From Rhytidiadelphus loreus (Eukaryota; Streptophyta; Bryopsida; Hypnales; Hylocomiaceae): a stretch of DNA of 64,000 nt. The number at the start of each line of letters is the position of its first letter. The first letter of the stretch is position 1. The notes under the pieces are model-generated. The model had not been told where the DNA came from. It made no database searches and was given only the letters and a program-made list of their open reading frames with translations. The position numbers and the translations under genes are program-made. The stretch spans positions 34,204,760 to 34,268,759 of the forward strand of contig OX344762.1 of assembly GCA_947034895.1 (NCBI GenBank), in the 5' to 3' direction. Below, one piece after another: positions 10,652 through 21,484 of this stretch.

Positions 10652-12322
10652 ACATTTCTATGAGATACTTACTTCAACGGTGGTTCTAGTTAATCGTAGT
10701 AGTATACAAGATGTAAGGCCCATAGTATAAGGGCCGTAGCATATCCATACTCGCACACTGTAGTACTCTAGCAAGAATTAGGGTTAAGATGTTGGCTTCT
10801 AAAACTATACCGCCTTGGCTGTGTATTGTACTACTGTGCTTATCGACAACAACCTTCTATTGCTTTGGTTTTGAAGGTTTAGGCATACTTATACATTTGT
10901 AGCCTAAAATGTAATTGGGGAAATGCAAATACATTTGTTGTAGTGCCTCGCACAATGATTCTATATACGGTCCCCACAAAATTGCAATCTTCAAATCTTT
11001 TAATGAATTTTTTCTTTTTGGATTTTTTTCTCATACAACATGTTTTTGTTTACATGGAAAAATTTGATTCATTCCATTCAGATTTTTTATGAGAAAGTTA
11101 TGGACCATTTTGTTTGGTGGGCAACTTGAGTCTACAGCTTCTTCTTTTAAAAGTTGCTTGTAGGATTTGTTTCTCCATGCAATTTCTACAATCTAAAAAA
11201 AATTAGTTCCGGTCACATAGTTAACTTCACTTGATAGCACACTCTCACCATTTTCATTTCATTTTAGAGATATTCATTATTTAAATTTTACAACTAGATC
11301 TTACCTACTTCTACTCAACAATTTCTTAAAGTATCCAAAATTGTTTTTGAAAATTGTTTTTTTCCCACATATAACCATAGGATCTTACACCTTACTAGTA
11401 TGAGAATGTGTGGAAAAAATTTCAGAATTTTTCATCTTACAGATTGCAAGATATCTGCATTTAAAGTGAAAAATACAATTTTTTCAGCACATTGCTGGAC
11501 TACATTATTTGACTTTGAACATTTTTCACTTTAATTTCTTGCACTACAGAGTTTTGAGCTTTAAACAAATATAGTGGAGAATTGAGTTGAGAGTCTAAAT
11601 AAAAAAAAGGTTTTCAAAAGAACTTAATTTTCATTCTTCAAAAAATTGTATAATAGAAGTACATATGAGGTTGAATGAAAATCTATTTTCTTTCTAAGAT
11701 AGAATTAAAATGCACTAATCCCCACAGTCAAATTGTTCTAGCAAGCAAACTAAACCATGTGAAACTTCTTTTCTTGAACAATTGCCAAAATTGCGTTCCT
11801 AAATTAATCTTACAAGGTATTTTTTCCACCAGAAGCTCTAATTGCCCAATAAACAAGATTGTCCATAACTTTCTCATAAAAAATCCAAATGAAATGAAAA
11901 AAAGCTTTCCGGATAGACAAAATTATAATCTATGAGGGAAAAAAATTTAGAAAAATAAATTCAAATGCTTGTCACATTTTTTTGCTGCCCATTCTCCCCT
12001 GCTTTGGAGTTTGGACTATATGGGCATAACTTTTGTTCCCGGGCACCGATTGGAAAAAAAGTTATATTACCACAAAGGTAATTGTTTTTTCTATCTTCAA
12101 ATAAAGTTTCAAAAATTCAGTCCAAAATTTCAGCCCGTAGGTACCATCTTTGACATCCATTCTTGCAAAGACACCAAATTCATAGCCCTCGTATTCAAAA
12201 TATAATAAAAACATATGTACATTTCAAAAACAAAGGTGTGAATTTTTTTATTCCACAAAAACTTTGGAAAATCAAAAATTGAAAGGCCAAAATGTTTTTT
12301 TCTACCACACTAGATCCAACTA
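10652..12322. repeat. Gene-free 3' flanks of X1 and X2 with an inverted repeat
   Basis: No gene is visible. The segment around 11030-11150 (core TTTTTTATGAGAAAGTTATGG) is repeated in inverted orientation around 11830-11960. The two arms lie at equal distances from the X1 stop (10651) and the X2 stop (12323), and the symmetry centre is close to 11487. X1 and X2, with their 3' flanks, therefore look like an old inverted duplication. Confidence 0.65.
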
Positions 12323-13765
12323 CTAAGCACTTTTTTCACTATTCACAAAGTCACTTTCTTTGGGCTCCGGTCTCATTCTTTGAAGTTCCGCACGGGTGGC
12401 ACCTATGGCTTTCACATTCCACTTGCGCCATTCCTTAAAAAAAAGGATGTGGTGCTCCAAGTCCAATATGCCCTCATGCAACAACTCTTGTTTTTTCTCT
12501 AGTAGCTTCACCAAATAAAAAAGCGTTGCTCTTTCTTTTGTATTGCTACCATAATCCGGAGCTAAAGCCAAGATGCCCTTTTTTTTGGCTTCTTGTAAGG
12601 CATCATCATAATATTCCATCTCTAGCTTATGTATTTGAAGATTCAAGCTTCTCCTTTCGCTTTGATGGGACCATTTCTCACGTTGCAAAAGATCAAGTTT
12701 ATTTTGAAGCACCGCTAAATCATCGGAAATGTGTGCTCGCCCCTTTTCGATCTTCTTGAAATAATTTACTCTACTTTTGTTTAACTTAGAGTAAATCTTC
12801 TCATTTTCAGCAATGGCATTTTCAGTCGCCGCGAACTCCTTCTTCAACCCATCCACAACAGTTGGATTCACTGGAAGATGTTGTACCTTCTCTTTCAAAT
12901 TCATAAGATCCACTACTGTTGAAATCAAAGCTGCTCGTGCACTTTCGATCTTAGTGCCCAACATCTCCAAATTGTCTTCCGAACCATTGTCACTGCTTCC
13001 GCTAGACCCAATGTCTGCACCAGAACGGTCCACATTGATCGGTACATGAACAACTAAGCTTTGTTTTTGAATCTTGGACAATGATTGCGGCTCCTCAAGC
13101 TTCCTCTTTCCCTTCTTGTCAACTTGAACGTCCTCGGCCACCTCTTGTTTTTCTTTGCCAATGTCTTCGTCGTCACTCTCAAAAGAATATCCATCGTATT
13201 CGTGAGTGTGCTCATCTAAGCTAGAAGTTGAAGACCATTGAACTTGGTCATCACCAACAGCCAACTTGCTAGGCTTTGCCTCTAAAAGCTTCTGATTTGC
13301 TTGAAGAAGTCCTTCTTCATCCAACACTATCGGTGTGTCCGGGCGGTCACCGATAGGAAGCTCCTTCAAGGTTGTCCAATCTACCTTTTTCTTCAATTGA
13401 ACTTCAACGTACACCATTTGCACAAGATAGAAAGAGAAGTTGTCATTTCGATAAGGCTGGGACTCCAAATAGAATTGCTGCCATACCTCCAAACACCTTC
13501 GCTGGAAGACAACACTCTTGCAGTAAGCCAAATTTGCCTTATTAGACTTCACGTGCAAAGGGTGTCGCCAAAACGGGAACAACTTGTTGATGTGGCACCA
13601 ATCCACATATTTGTTTACAGTTTCATATGTCCAAGGCTCTGGTTCTACTTCCCATCCCAAAAAAGCCTTCATCTTTGGATGCAACAAGATGGGTACACGC
13701 TTCTTGCGAGGTTTGCCGCTCCTTTTATGATCCTTGTCACGAACCGCCTTTTTGGTGAGCCGAAG
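12323..13765 (-). CDS. X2: X-domain coiled-coil protein
   Basis: The frame is open from after a TGA at 13766-13768 to the TGA stop at 12323, about 480 codons. It shows the same order as X1 and X3: basic tail (KAVRDKDHKRSGK), then EPEPWTYETVNKYVDWCHI, KLFPFWRH, NKANLAYC, FQRRCLEVWQQF, MVYVEV and VDWTTLKE. An acidic linker and a long coiled coil (NKLDLLQREKWSHQSERR) follow. There is no RING. No in-frame ATG lies before the domain; an ATG at 13814 opens a 25-codon frame in +1, so a frameshift or a small 5' exon is likely. A motif cluster and the shared module lie upstream (14000-14830). Function unknown; the conserved Trp, Cys and His residues suggest a compact domain, perhaps DNA or protein binding. 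Confidence 0.7.
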   Translation of the reverse strand, partial: LRLTKKAVRDKDHKRSGKPRKKRVPILLHPKMKAFLGWEVEPEPWTYETVNKYVDWCHINKLFPFWRHPLHVKSNKANLAYCKSVVFQRRCLEVWQQFYLESQPYRNDNFSFYLVQMVYVEVQLKKKVDWTTLKELPIGDRPDTPIVLDEEGLLQANQKLLEAKPSKLAVGDDQVQWSSTSSLDEHTHEYDGYSFESDDEDIGKEKQEVAEDVQVDKKGKRKLEEPQSLSKIQKQSLVVHVPINVDRSGADIGSSGSSDNGSEDNLEMLGTKIESARAALISTVVDLMNLKEKVQHLPVNPTVVDGLKKEFAATENAIAENEKIYSKLNKSRVNYFKKIEKGRAHISDDLAVLQNKLDLLQREKWSHQSERRSLNLQIHKLEMEYYDDALQEAKKKGILALAPDYGSNTKERATLFYLVKLLEKKQELLHEGILDLEHHILFFKEWRKWNVKAIGATRAELQRMRPEPKESDFVNSEKSA

Positions 13766-13999
13766 TCAGTATCTTGACATACCGTGTGGCGGTTGAGAGT
13801 CCTCGCCCTCCATAACGATCACTTCGTCTCAAAAATAGCCAACTAAGTACTATGCGGTTTAGGGTTGCAAGCCTAAACTGTAGGTGTAAGAAATGCTAAA
13901 CGTAATCCTATCACATTTAACATTTACAAAAATACAATGTTCTCGTGAAACACCCTATGTCATCCAAGTGTGAATAAAATGAGCCGTGCAAAGGGACAA

Positions 14000-14201
14000 C
14001 CCCCCCCCCCAACTCAAACCCCTAGCTTCTGTGCACGCATTCAGCCACGTCAGCAGGTGAAAGACAGTGCGCAGAATGCCAGGGAAAATGAAATGGCGAT
14101 TGCGGGTGGAGGAGAACGCTGATGTACTCGAGGTCGCCCCTGGGGCGCGTGCGGGTCCTGAAGTGGGGCGAGTGCGGGTCAAAGCAAGTGCTCCAGGGCA
14201 A
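14000..14201. promoter_or_regulatory. X2 upstream module and first part of its motif cluster
   Basis: Reading on the X2 strand, motif copies (GACCCGCACTCGCCCC and similar) come first. They are followed by a block with TTTCACCTGC, GTGGCTGAATGCGTGC and GGGGTTTGAGTT at 14000-14080. Very similar blocks stand upstream of the kinase, X3 and the small Cys/His gene, so this looks like a shared promoter or 5' leader. The cluster resumes at 14660-14830 beyond the MITE. Confidence 0.6.
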
Positions 14202-14276
14202 CAGGGTTGTCACCGTCACGTCCTGTCCGTCCGTCAGGATTCAACCCTGGCGTCCGTCAGGATTAAAAAAAAAAAA

Positions 14277-14312
<36 letters not shown>

Positions 14313-14659
14313 CCCGCTGGACGGTCCGTCCGTCGACCTTGATGGGTGGTCTGTCCACCTTGACGGGTAGTCCGTCCACTGGGACGGTCGGGCCGTCACC
14401 TGGACGGTCAAATTGTCGACCTGAACGGTGGACGGACTAGCCGTCCAAAAAAAAAAAAAAAAAAAAATTTTTTTTTTTTTTTTGACGACCTGGCTGTTCA
14501 CTGGTTTGCTCCAGGGTGCCAAACTGGCTGTCAAAAAAAAAAAAAAAATTTTTTTTTTTTTTTTTTTTTAGGGCTGACGGCAATACCGACTCGTCAGGAC
14601 GGACGCGTCATGACATCCGGACGTGAAAAGCCCACGTCACGTCCGGATAGACAACCCTG
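14202..14659. mobile_element. hAT-type MITE, 458 bp
   Basis: It begins CAGGGTTGTCACC and ends GATAGACAACCCTG, flanked by CAGGGCAA (14194-14201) and CAGGGCGA (14660-14667), an 8-bp duplication with one mismatch. Its first ten bases, CAGGGTTGTC, match the giant hAT's right terminus, so it could be mobilised by a related transposase. Internally it has long A/T homopolymer runs and GGACGGTCCGTCCGTC-type words. It sits inside a motif cluster. No coding capacity. Confidence 0.8.
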
Positions 14660-14830
14660 CAGGGCGACCGCGGGTCCTGAAGTGGAGCGAGTGCGAGTCA
14701 GTGCAAGTGCTCCAGGGCGACCGCGAGTCCTAAAGTGGGGTGACTGCAGGTCTGGACAGGTGCTCCAACGCGACCGCGGGTCTAAGGAGCCCAGACGAGT
14801 GGGTGACCGCGGGTCCTGGGCGACAGCGGG
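14660..14830. promoter_or_regulatory. Remaining part of the X2 motif cluster
   Basis: About eight copies of GCGACCGCGGGTCC and variants alternate with GTGCTCCAGGGCGACC words. Before the MITE inserted this was continuous with 14100-14201. Confidence 0.6.
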
Positions 14831-15683
14831 TCCATCTGTTAATGCATGGACTTTTCTTTTCTTTCTTAGTACATGTTTATAGATTGTGATATTTTTTTTC
14901 CATTTTTCCTTGCATTGGGAAAGTGGCGATACTAAATGTTACGGAGGGGCTCCAAGCTTCAACATTCATCCACGTACTGGATAGAAAATGTGATACTAAG
15001 TATCTAAAATTCTATTTTCATTTACATTGTGGCGATTTCATCAAAGACTTTTCTAGAAGTTGAAGTTTTTCTAGCAATTTCATCCAAAATTTTCCTAAAA
15101 AATTCCTATAGCTTATAGCTAGCGTAAATTTTTTGTTGCTTTTGAGCACCAAATCGCAAGGGAAAAAAAAAGGATTGTGAGCTCAATCCCATTTGTGTTG
15201 CAAAATTTATGGAATACTAGTTTATACTTTATACTATATTTGGGGAGCCATTAGGGTTGAGGTGGGTTGTGGTACAAATGGATTCCTTATTGATTATCTG
15301 AACAGAAGTTAAATCTTTGCAATTGTTTTAGAAGTTGTTGTTAACCAATTTTTTTGTTATTAATTAATTTCATTGTTAATTCTTAATTTTATTGTAAATG
15401 ACTAATTTCATTGTTAATGACTAATTTTATTGTTAATAACTAATTCAATTGTTAATAACCAATGTTATGATTATTAACCATTGCAATTGTAACAATAATG
15501 TCTTTGTAATTGTTTTGACATGAGATGTTCATTATGTATTTTTGAATGTAGACTCAAATTACATACTATGTTACACACACTAATTTTGATAAATTACATG
15601 CCTAATAACCAAATTTCTTGTATGGACACAAATCTATAAATGAAAGTCATTGTTGAACTTATATCATACTCCAATGAACCATC
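14831..15683. other. AT-rich hAT interior without a gene
   Basis: No coding frame supported. There is a loose tandem of TTGTTAATNACTAAT-like words at 15350-15490. The stretch ends at the target site of MULE-1. Confidence 0.5.
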
Positions 15684-15693
15684 TATGAAAGAA
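15684..15693. repeat. Left target-site duplication of MULE-1 (TATGAAAGAA)
   Basis: Ten bases identical to 30991-31000 and immediately outside the CAGGGTTGCTA terminus. A 9-11 bp duplication is typical of Mutator-like elements. Confidence 0.9.
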
Positions 15694-16135
15694 CAGGGTT
15701 GCTATTGTGCGAGCCTAGGAGCGGGAGCTTGTGAGCCTGTGAGCCTGTGAGCCCGTGAGCAGGAAATTTTTGTGATGGAAAATTTTGTGTCGGAATTTGT
15801 ATTTGATCAAAAAATTTGTGACGAACCCATGACCGTGGACTTTGGGACAACTGAAGTTCTATGACCATGGATTTAGAAAACATTTGAGGTCCACCAAATT
15901 AAGGATCATTTGTGCACATTTAGAGGCACTTCCATTTTTGTTTGAGAACATGTCTAATATAAACTGGCTTTTAGTGTGTTCAGGGATTTAGCTAGGGTTG
16001 TAGGAATAGGAAGGTAAAGAAATGACCCCAAGATGTATGCACTCCTTTCCGTACTACTATTGATAATTTATCATTAGGGTTCTTTTTTAATTCTTTTATA
16101 TTTTTATTTTTATCGTTCCACTACTTAGTACTTTG

Positions 16136-16345
16136 CAAAACCATGAAAACAGCTGGGAAATAACTATGACAATTAATTGTGACAATTAGTTCCTAGCTGC
16201 ACCTTCACAGTGCTTGATGAAGCACATGATGAAAGTTATATGAGAGCTCATGCTTTCACACCCAATCCTTATGGGATATTTGAACAACCATCTTCAATTC
16301 CTACACCCATTCTATGCATTGTATATTGCATTGATTGTACCTCGT
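16136..16345 (+). repeat. Dispersed repeat, copy A
   Basis: A segment of about 210 bp starting CAAAACCATGAAAACAGCTG, with an AATTAATT-centred imperfect palindrome near its start. Other copies are at 37657-37870 (same strand) and 58728-58940 (opposite strand). The first and last are at equivalent positions in MULE-1 and MULE-2; the middle one is independent, in the hAT. Confidence 0.7.
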
Positions 16346-16609
16346 TTTCTCCAATTTTTTTCCAATACTAAATACTTATCCTTATCCTTATACCCTTAAG
16401 GTTTAGGGTGTAAGGGTTCATTCTCCACATTTGTTCACTAATTAGTCTGTTTCTTTGGAGATATTTTTTCATTACATTTTTTTTATGTAAGAGAAATATC
16501 AAACATCAAACACATTGCACCGAACTTGTAGCCATAAAACACACCAATCAAATCAACATAAAAATGAATACACATAGTTCAACTCATAAGATGTGTCAAT
16601 CTTATGAGT

Positions 16610-19600
16610 CTACGTCGCTGTGGACTCTATCATAGAAACCTCACCCGAAGATGACTGTGGAGTCTCTTCTCCCTCAGAAGCTGAAACATCTAAAAAATGA
16701 ACCACATTTGCAGCATATTTGGGTAAGCAAGGTTTTGGTTCTCTACAACCATTTCGTTCATACTATGATGCCATCTTCTCGGCATACATTGGAAGATCGT
16801 AAGACTTTTCCGGACTCAAAATGAGTCTTCGTATCTTCTTCATACGATGTCCGTTTGTCACTCGTTCGTTCCTTCAAATACAAAGATCTCAATGTTAAAT
16901 CCTTGGAATTCATGAAATGCAAGACATATTGAATACAAAAACACACAAGTCAGTATTGAATACAAAACTTACTTACTAGGTCTAATGTTGCTGGTAAACA
17001 CCATTGGCTCCACGTGCACAGAATCTAAATCAAGAGCGGCAAAAACTTCTTCTGGAGCTTGTGTCACCCCTTCCATTTGAGTGGCTTTCTTCATCGGCAG
17101 GAGAATCCCATTGAAGATATTCTCGTCCTTCTCCAAAGCCACGATATGCCGCCCTATGCCACGACATGTAGTAATCGATGCTCCTGCAAGAGAAGCATGT
17201 GACGATTATAACTTCAATATGTGAAGGCAGTATGCGAGGTACATGGTAAGGTTGTTCACGAATAAACATTTCACATCAAAACTATCATTTGAAAGCATTA
17301 GCTAACTTGTAGCTGTGGTGCAGTCGAGAACCACATCTTCTTCGTCGGTGCACCCTTCAATGAAGAATTGTAGAAATCTTGCATCTTTCTCTCGCGGTCC
17401 GCGCCAAGGCATTTTGGATTCCTTCTCGACCAACATTGTCTCCTCCGTGATATAATTGATGACCATGTCTTTCTTCTGCATATTCCACTTGGCTTTCGTC
17501 ATGGCCCTCGTCTGCCTAAACTTGAAATCTGTTGGCCCTTTCTCACCTATGTCCTTCACGAGAAGGGTAACTCCGAACTTCATAGTCTGCCAAAATGAAA
17601 ACAAAATGTTAAGTACAAAAATGAATGTTTCTAAAATAATTGACATTCACATTGCAAATTTTCACAAACTTACCGTTTGTCTAGGGTTAATACCCGATGC
17701 TAGGTCCAACTGGTTGAATTCCAACCACTCCTTCTTCATCACCAATTTCTTGAAAACATTCCGTAATCCTGCAAACATACGGCGCGACTGAAGGCTGTAC
17801 GAGTGAAATACAAGAATACAGCCATTGTCTTGTAAGTTTTCCTCGGCAAAGTGAAATGCATTTTGCATTCCCGCACAGGTTGGGTCCGAGTTCCATGGCG
17901 GAACGCGCTTTTCAGAGATGAGTGGCACAGGGAGGTTCTCCTGGCAGTCAAAAATAATGAGATCCACCAAAGGCTCCCGGTTGACCCTACCGTCAAACGA
18001 GCGAGCTTTTCTTGCATTCATCTACAATCAAGTGATTGTTCATGTTACTAGAGAACTCAAATTGTAACAACTTGCTTCCAAATAAGAATTGAAATTATAA
18101 ATTGAACTTGAAGATTAGGCATACCTTTTGAATGAAGTCCATGACTTCAGTATAGCAATTCGGTGCTGAACTCCCCAAATTGTCCATGATGTCAACAATA
18201 GACACGTTCAAAATCAATTCCTTGGATTTCACATCATCATCGTCTAGTACAACAACCTGCGTACCTTGCGTTACCATTTCCTCCGTCCACTCTGCAAGAA
18301 CGGCCTTCCTCTTCATCCCGCTCTGAGTTCCCTCAACCAACTGCGAGCTCTGATCCACCGCTGATGATGTTGGAATGCCGGTATCACCATCTTCGTTTTT
18401 TTTCCCCTTTGCCTTTGCTTTCTCCTCCTTCTCCAGTTGCTTCTCCTTCTCCTTCTCCTCCAGCTTTGCGAGACGCTCTGTCTCCTTCTTCTGCTTGTTG
18501 TCCAAAGCCATTTGGAGACGGGCCGCTTTCTTTTTGTCAGCTTGGTCCCTTTTGGCAATTGCCTTCTTCCTTTGCTCATCGGTGAGGCCTGCAAACTCGT
18601 CCACAGCTAGATCAACCGCTCCAATGCCCTCCAAGGAATTTCGGAGTTCTACCTCCAACGGATGCGTGTACGAAATGGGGCAGTCAATGTACCATCCACC
18701 GCCATTGAGATGAGCGGTTGTAAACGTTCGAAGTTGATTCGGTGTGTACATGCAACTAGCAGAAGTGCGATCTAGAAAGACCGAAAGGAATGGAGGAAGG
18801 TCTACCCTCTGGATTGCTCTTTTTCCTTCAAGTTCAAACTTGAAATATCTACAGCATGAATTACCAATAACATTAAGGAAGAACTGAAAAAATCAAGTAA
18901 AACAAAAGAAAATTTGAAGCCCATGTTCTCCAAATTACAAATTAACGATTCAAACGTATCGAAAAAAATTGAGGTCAAAGATTTTTATTCTACATCTTTG
19001 AGGGGGCAAAATGGGGGTCCCTGTTCAACTCTTACAATATGCTTCGGATACGAGGCATGTTCTAGACGTTGTACAGGGACCCCTTACAGTGGTTTAGTCC
19101 AGAATTTTGTAAAGGATTTTTTCTTCAAGATTATGATTCTTAGCCCCTCAAAAATGACATATTACATTCATATTCTCACATTCACACATGTAATGTAATA
19201 GTTGATGAACTTTGGAATACTGCCATATAGAAGTACGTGATAAAGAAGAGGGCGTTGAAATGTTCAAAGTATGATGAATAGCTTAGGGTTTTAGGGTCAT
19301 ACCGGAAAAGCACCCTCTTCACGGCTTGTTGGGATCCCTCATACGCGTTGAAGTTGTCGCTTTTCTTGAAGTAATTAGCTCCTCTCAAATGCGCCAAAAA
19401 ACCTTGATCCCATATTTTTCTCCTCCAGTCTTCCAAGTATTCTGTTAATGTCTCTGGATGCAGTGGAACGTTCATGTCGATGATGATGTTGTCCTGTTTG
19501 ACAACTTCCTCAAAGTATTGCACAACTCCATCTTCGATCTGTGAAAAGGAAATACATATTAGAAATCCTTGATTACATATTGAAATGCAAGAATTTGAAA

Positions 19601-21270
19601 ATTCTATATGTCTTTGAATACCAATTTTGATAGCTATCAAAATAAAAAAAATTGCAAAGATATGCACTTACCCCACCGTACCAAACACAACAGTTCAAGA
19701 AAGGACCGAGCAATGTCTCTAATACTGGCCTAGGTGGAAATCGTCTGGCATCACGTGATGGTGTAGATGAGTTCCACCACTTCAGGAACTTGATTTTGTG
19801 ATCAATTGTGGTATTGCAAGTGGCCACCATTTGAAGCTTTTCCAGAGTCATCTCTGGGACCTCATTGGAGCTCCAGTGCTTCTCAATCTTTACAAAAATA
19901 AAAATAAAAATAAATAAAAATTCACTTTCACATCAATATGAATGGCAAACATTGACAATAAGGGTTATAATTTCACCTCCACTAGAAAACCAGGCTTATT
20001 AGCTGGATGGGCCACAGCAACCAACTTTGACATTTTGACATTCAGTTTGCTGGTCTTTTCATTTGCTCCAGTCCTCATTGCATGCGCAAGTTCCTCTGGA
20101 GTTTTGTCATCCTCCGGCGTTGTTTCATTGTACCTCCGAACCGCTGCATCAGCGGACTGAGCAATCTCTTGCTGCAAAAGTAGGATGTAAATGACATATG
20201 AAATTGTTTGTTAAAAAAATTCCTCAACAAATATAATAAATAAAATGGAAATTACATTTGTATAGATCCTCACTCGGAAGACAAACGAAGTGAACACTTG
20301 CAATGGCATAGAATACCAAGTTTTCTTAGTCTTATATGCTCCACACAATCGAAGCTCCGACGGCCTCAACATCTCCTTGAACCTCTCTATGGGGAGGAGT
20401 CCATATTTTTGAACCCTGTACAATGTGTGGACCAGATTGGTCTTCACATGCGAGTCTTCGGTGGATCTAGAAAATATAGAAACAATTTTGAATGAGTTTT
20501 TTCCTAAGACAAGGCAACATTTTTTAATCAATGTAAACAAATTGAAGGTGAATTTTTTAATGGGGTAAACAAGATACTTACTTGTTTATGTCATGCATGA
20601 CATGCATGACAAGCTCGATTTTGCCCTTTGTATCAAGTACAATCGAGTCAACCGCATAATGCCACTCCTTCTCCTTGGAGTGTTTTTTGTTGATGAAGTT
20701 CATCCACGAGATGAGTCTGTGATTACCATCACAAACATAGAACTTGAGGTTCTTCAAGAACCTCAGATCTGGTACGGAGTCCACACTAGCGTTGAAGGTG
20801 TCATTCTTTTCCTTCCATAGTGGATCCCACTTCTCCATCTCCTCATCCATGAATTGTGAGCTCTCTCCGGCCTCATCCGTAGTGGTAACGTAGAAAACTG
20901 CCGCTCCATCTCGATAACCCTTACTGAATTCGTGCTCTAGAAAATCAAGATCGTATGAGAGTGTCGGCCTCACCATGGGCATAGGCACCATTCGGCAAAG
21001 CGGGATCTGGAGCCGGAAAAGGTGATCCGGCTTCATCCTCAGTGATGCAATGGTATTCACCGAGTCCACCTTATGGTATTGTCGGAGATCATCTTCTAAG
21101 AAGTCCTTGTCATCTGCCTCCAAGACATCATCGGCCTCCTCTTCTTCCATCATGTCTTCATCCCCTTCTCCATCCCCTTCCCCTGCAATGGGCGGTTGAT
21201 TTGACTCTCCGGTGTTTGGAGTTTCTTGAATGGTTTCTTCAAGCCAAAGGTTTGTGGGAGTCCCATCCAT
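16610..21270 (-). CDS. Gene Z, MULE-1 copy: ParB-like + coiled coil + methyltransferase-like protein
   Basis: Ten exons with GT-AG borders and consistent phases: 21270-20582, 20466-20274, 20165-19977, 19887-19672, 19538-19303, 18848-18125, 18021-17674, 17586-17307, 17183-16973 and 16871-16610. Residues 80-230 look ParB-like, with FYVCDGNHRLISW at about 181. Exon 6 is a Lys/Glu coiled coil. Exons 7-9 follow the beta-class DNA methyltransferase order: LVDLIIFDCQENL, then FAEENLQDNGCILVFHSY, then GPREKDARFLQFFIEG and DVVLDCTTAT, then GRHIVALEKDENIFNGIL. The DPPY and glycine-rich SAM motifs are not canonical. A TAG at 16763-16765 (CAG in MULE-2) removes the last 51 residues, giving about 1064. 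Its start directly follows an acceptor-like TTGCAG. Confidence 0.65.
19013..19085. repeat. Intronic foldback element, MULE-1 gene Z intron 5
   Basis: Bounded by GGGGGTCCCTG and CAGGGACCCC, with an eroded inner palindrome (TGCTTCGGATACGAGGCATG). The MULE-2 copy at 56046-56117 keeps a perfect 30-bp inner palindrome. Confidence 0.65.
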
Positions 21271-21484
21271 CTGCAAGTTTAGATTATAAAATTAATCAAT
21301 ATAGAGGGACATGCATCCGCAAATGCCCACTAACATATAAATAATAACATAACGGTAAACCATATATAAATGAACAAAAGAAGAATGAAGCACTCGAAGG
21401 CAAAGAACTTGGTTCAAAATGTATGTCGGCCATACACTATGCTCTCAAGCAATATATCCTCAAAACAAATCCAGTACAATGGAA

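Noticed and set aside
14067..14534. Small proteins with long Lys or Phe runs
   Set aside because: These come from the A/T homopolymers of the MITE.
16136..16345. Vector contamination suggested by an AACTATGAC-like word
   Set aside because: The match is only a few bases, and the repeat occurs three times in genomic context with diverged copies.
18313..18713. Long open frames overlapping gene Z exon 6 on other frames and strand (Arg- or Ser/Phe-rich)
   Set aside because: They are shadows of the Lys/Glu-rich coiled-coil exon; composition is what frame-shifted AAG/GAG codons give, and they lack their own signals.
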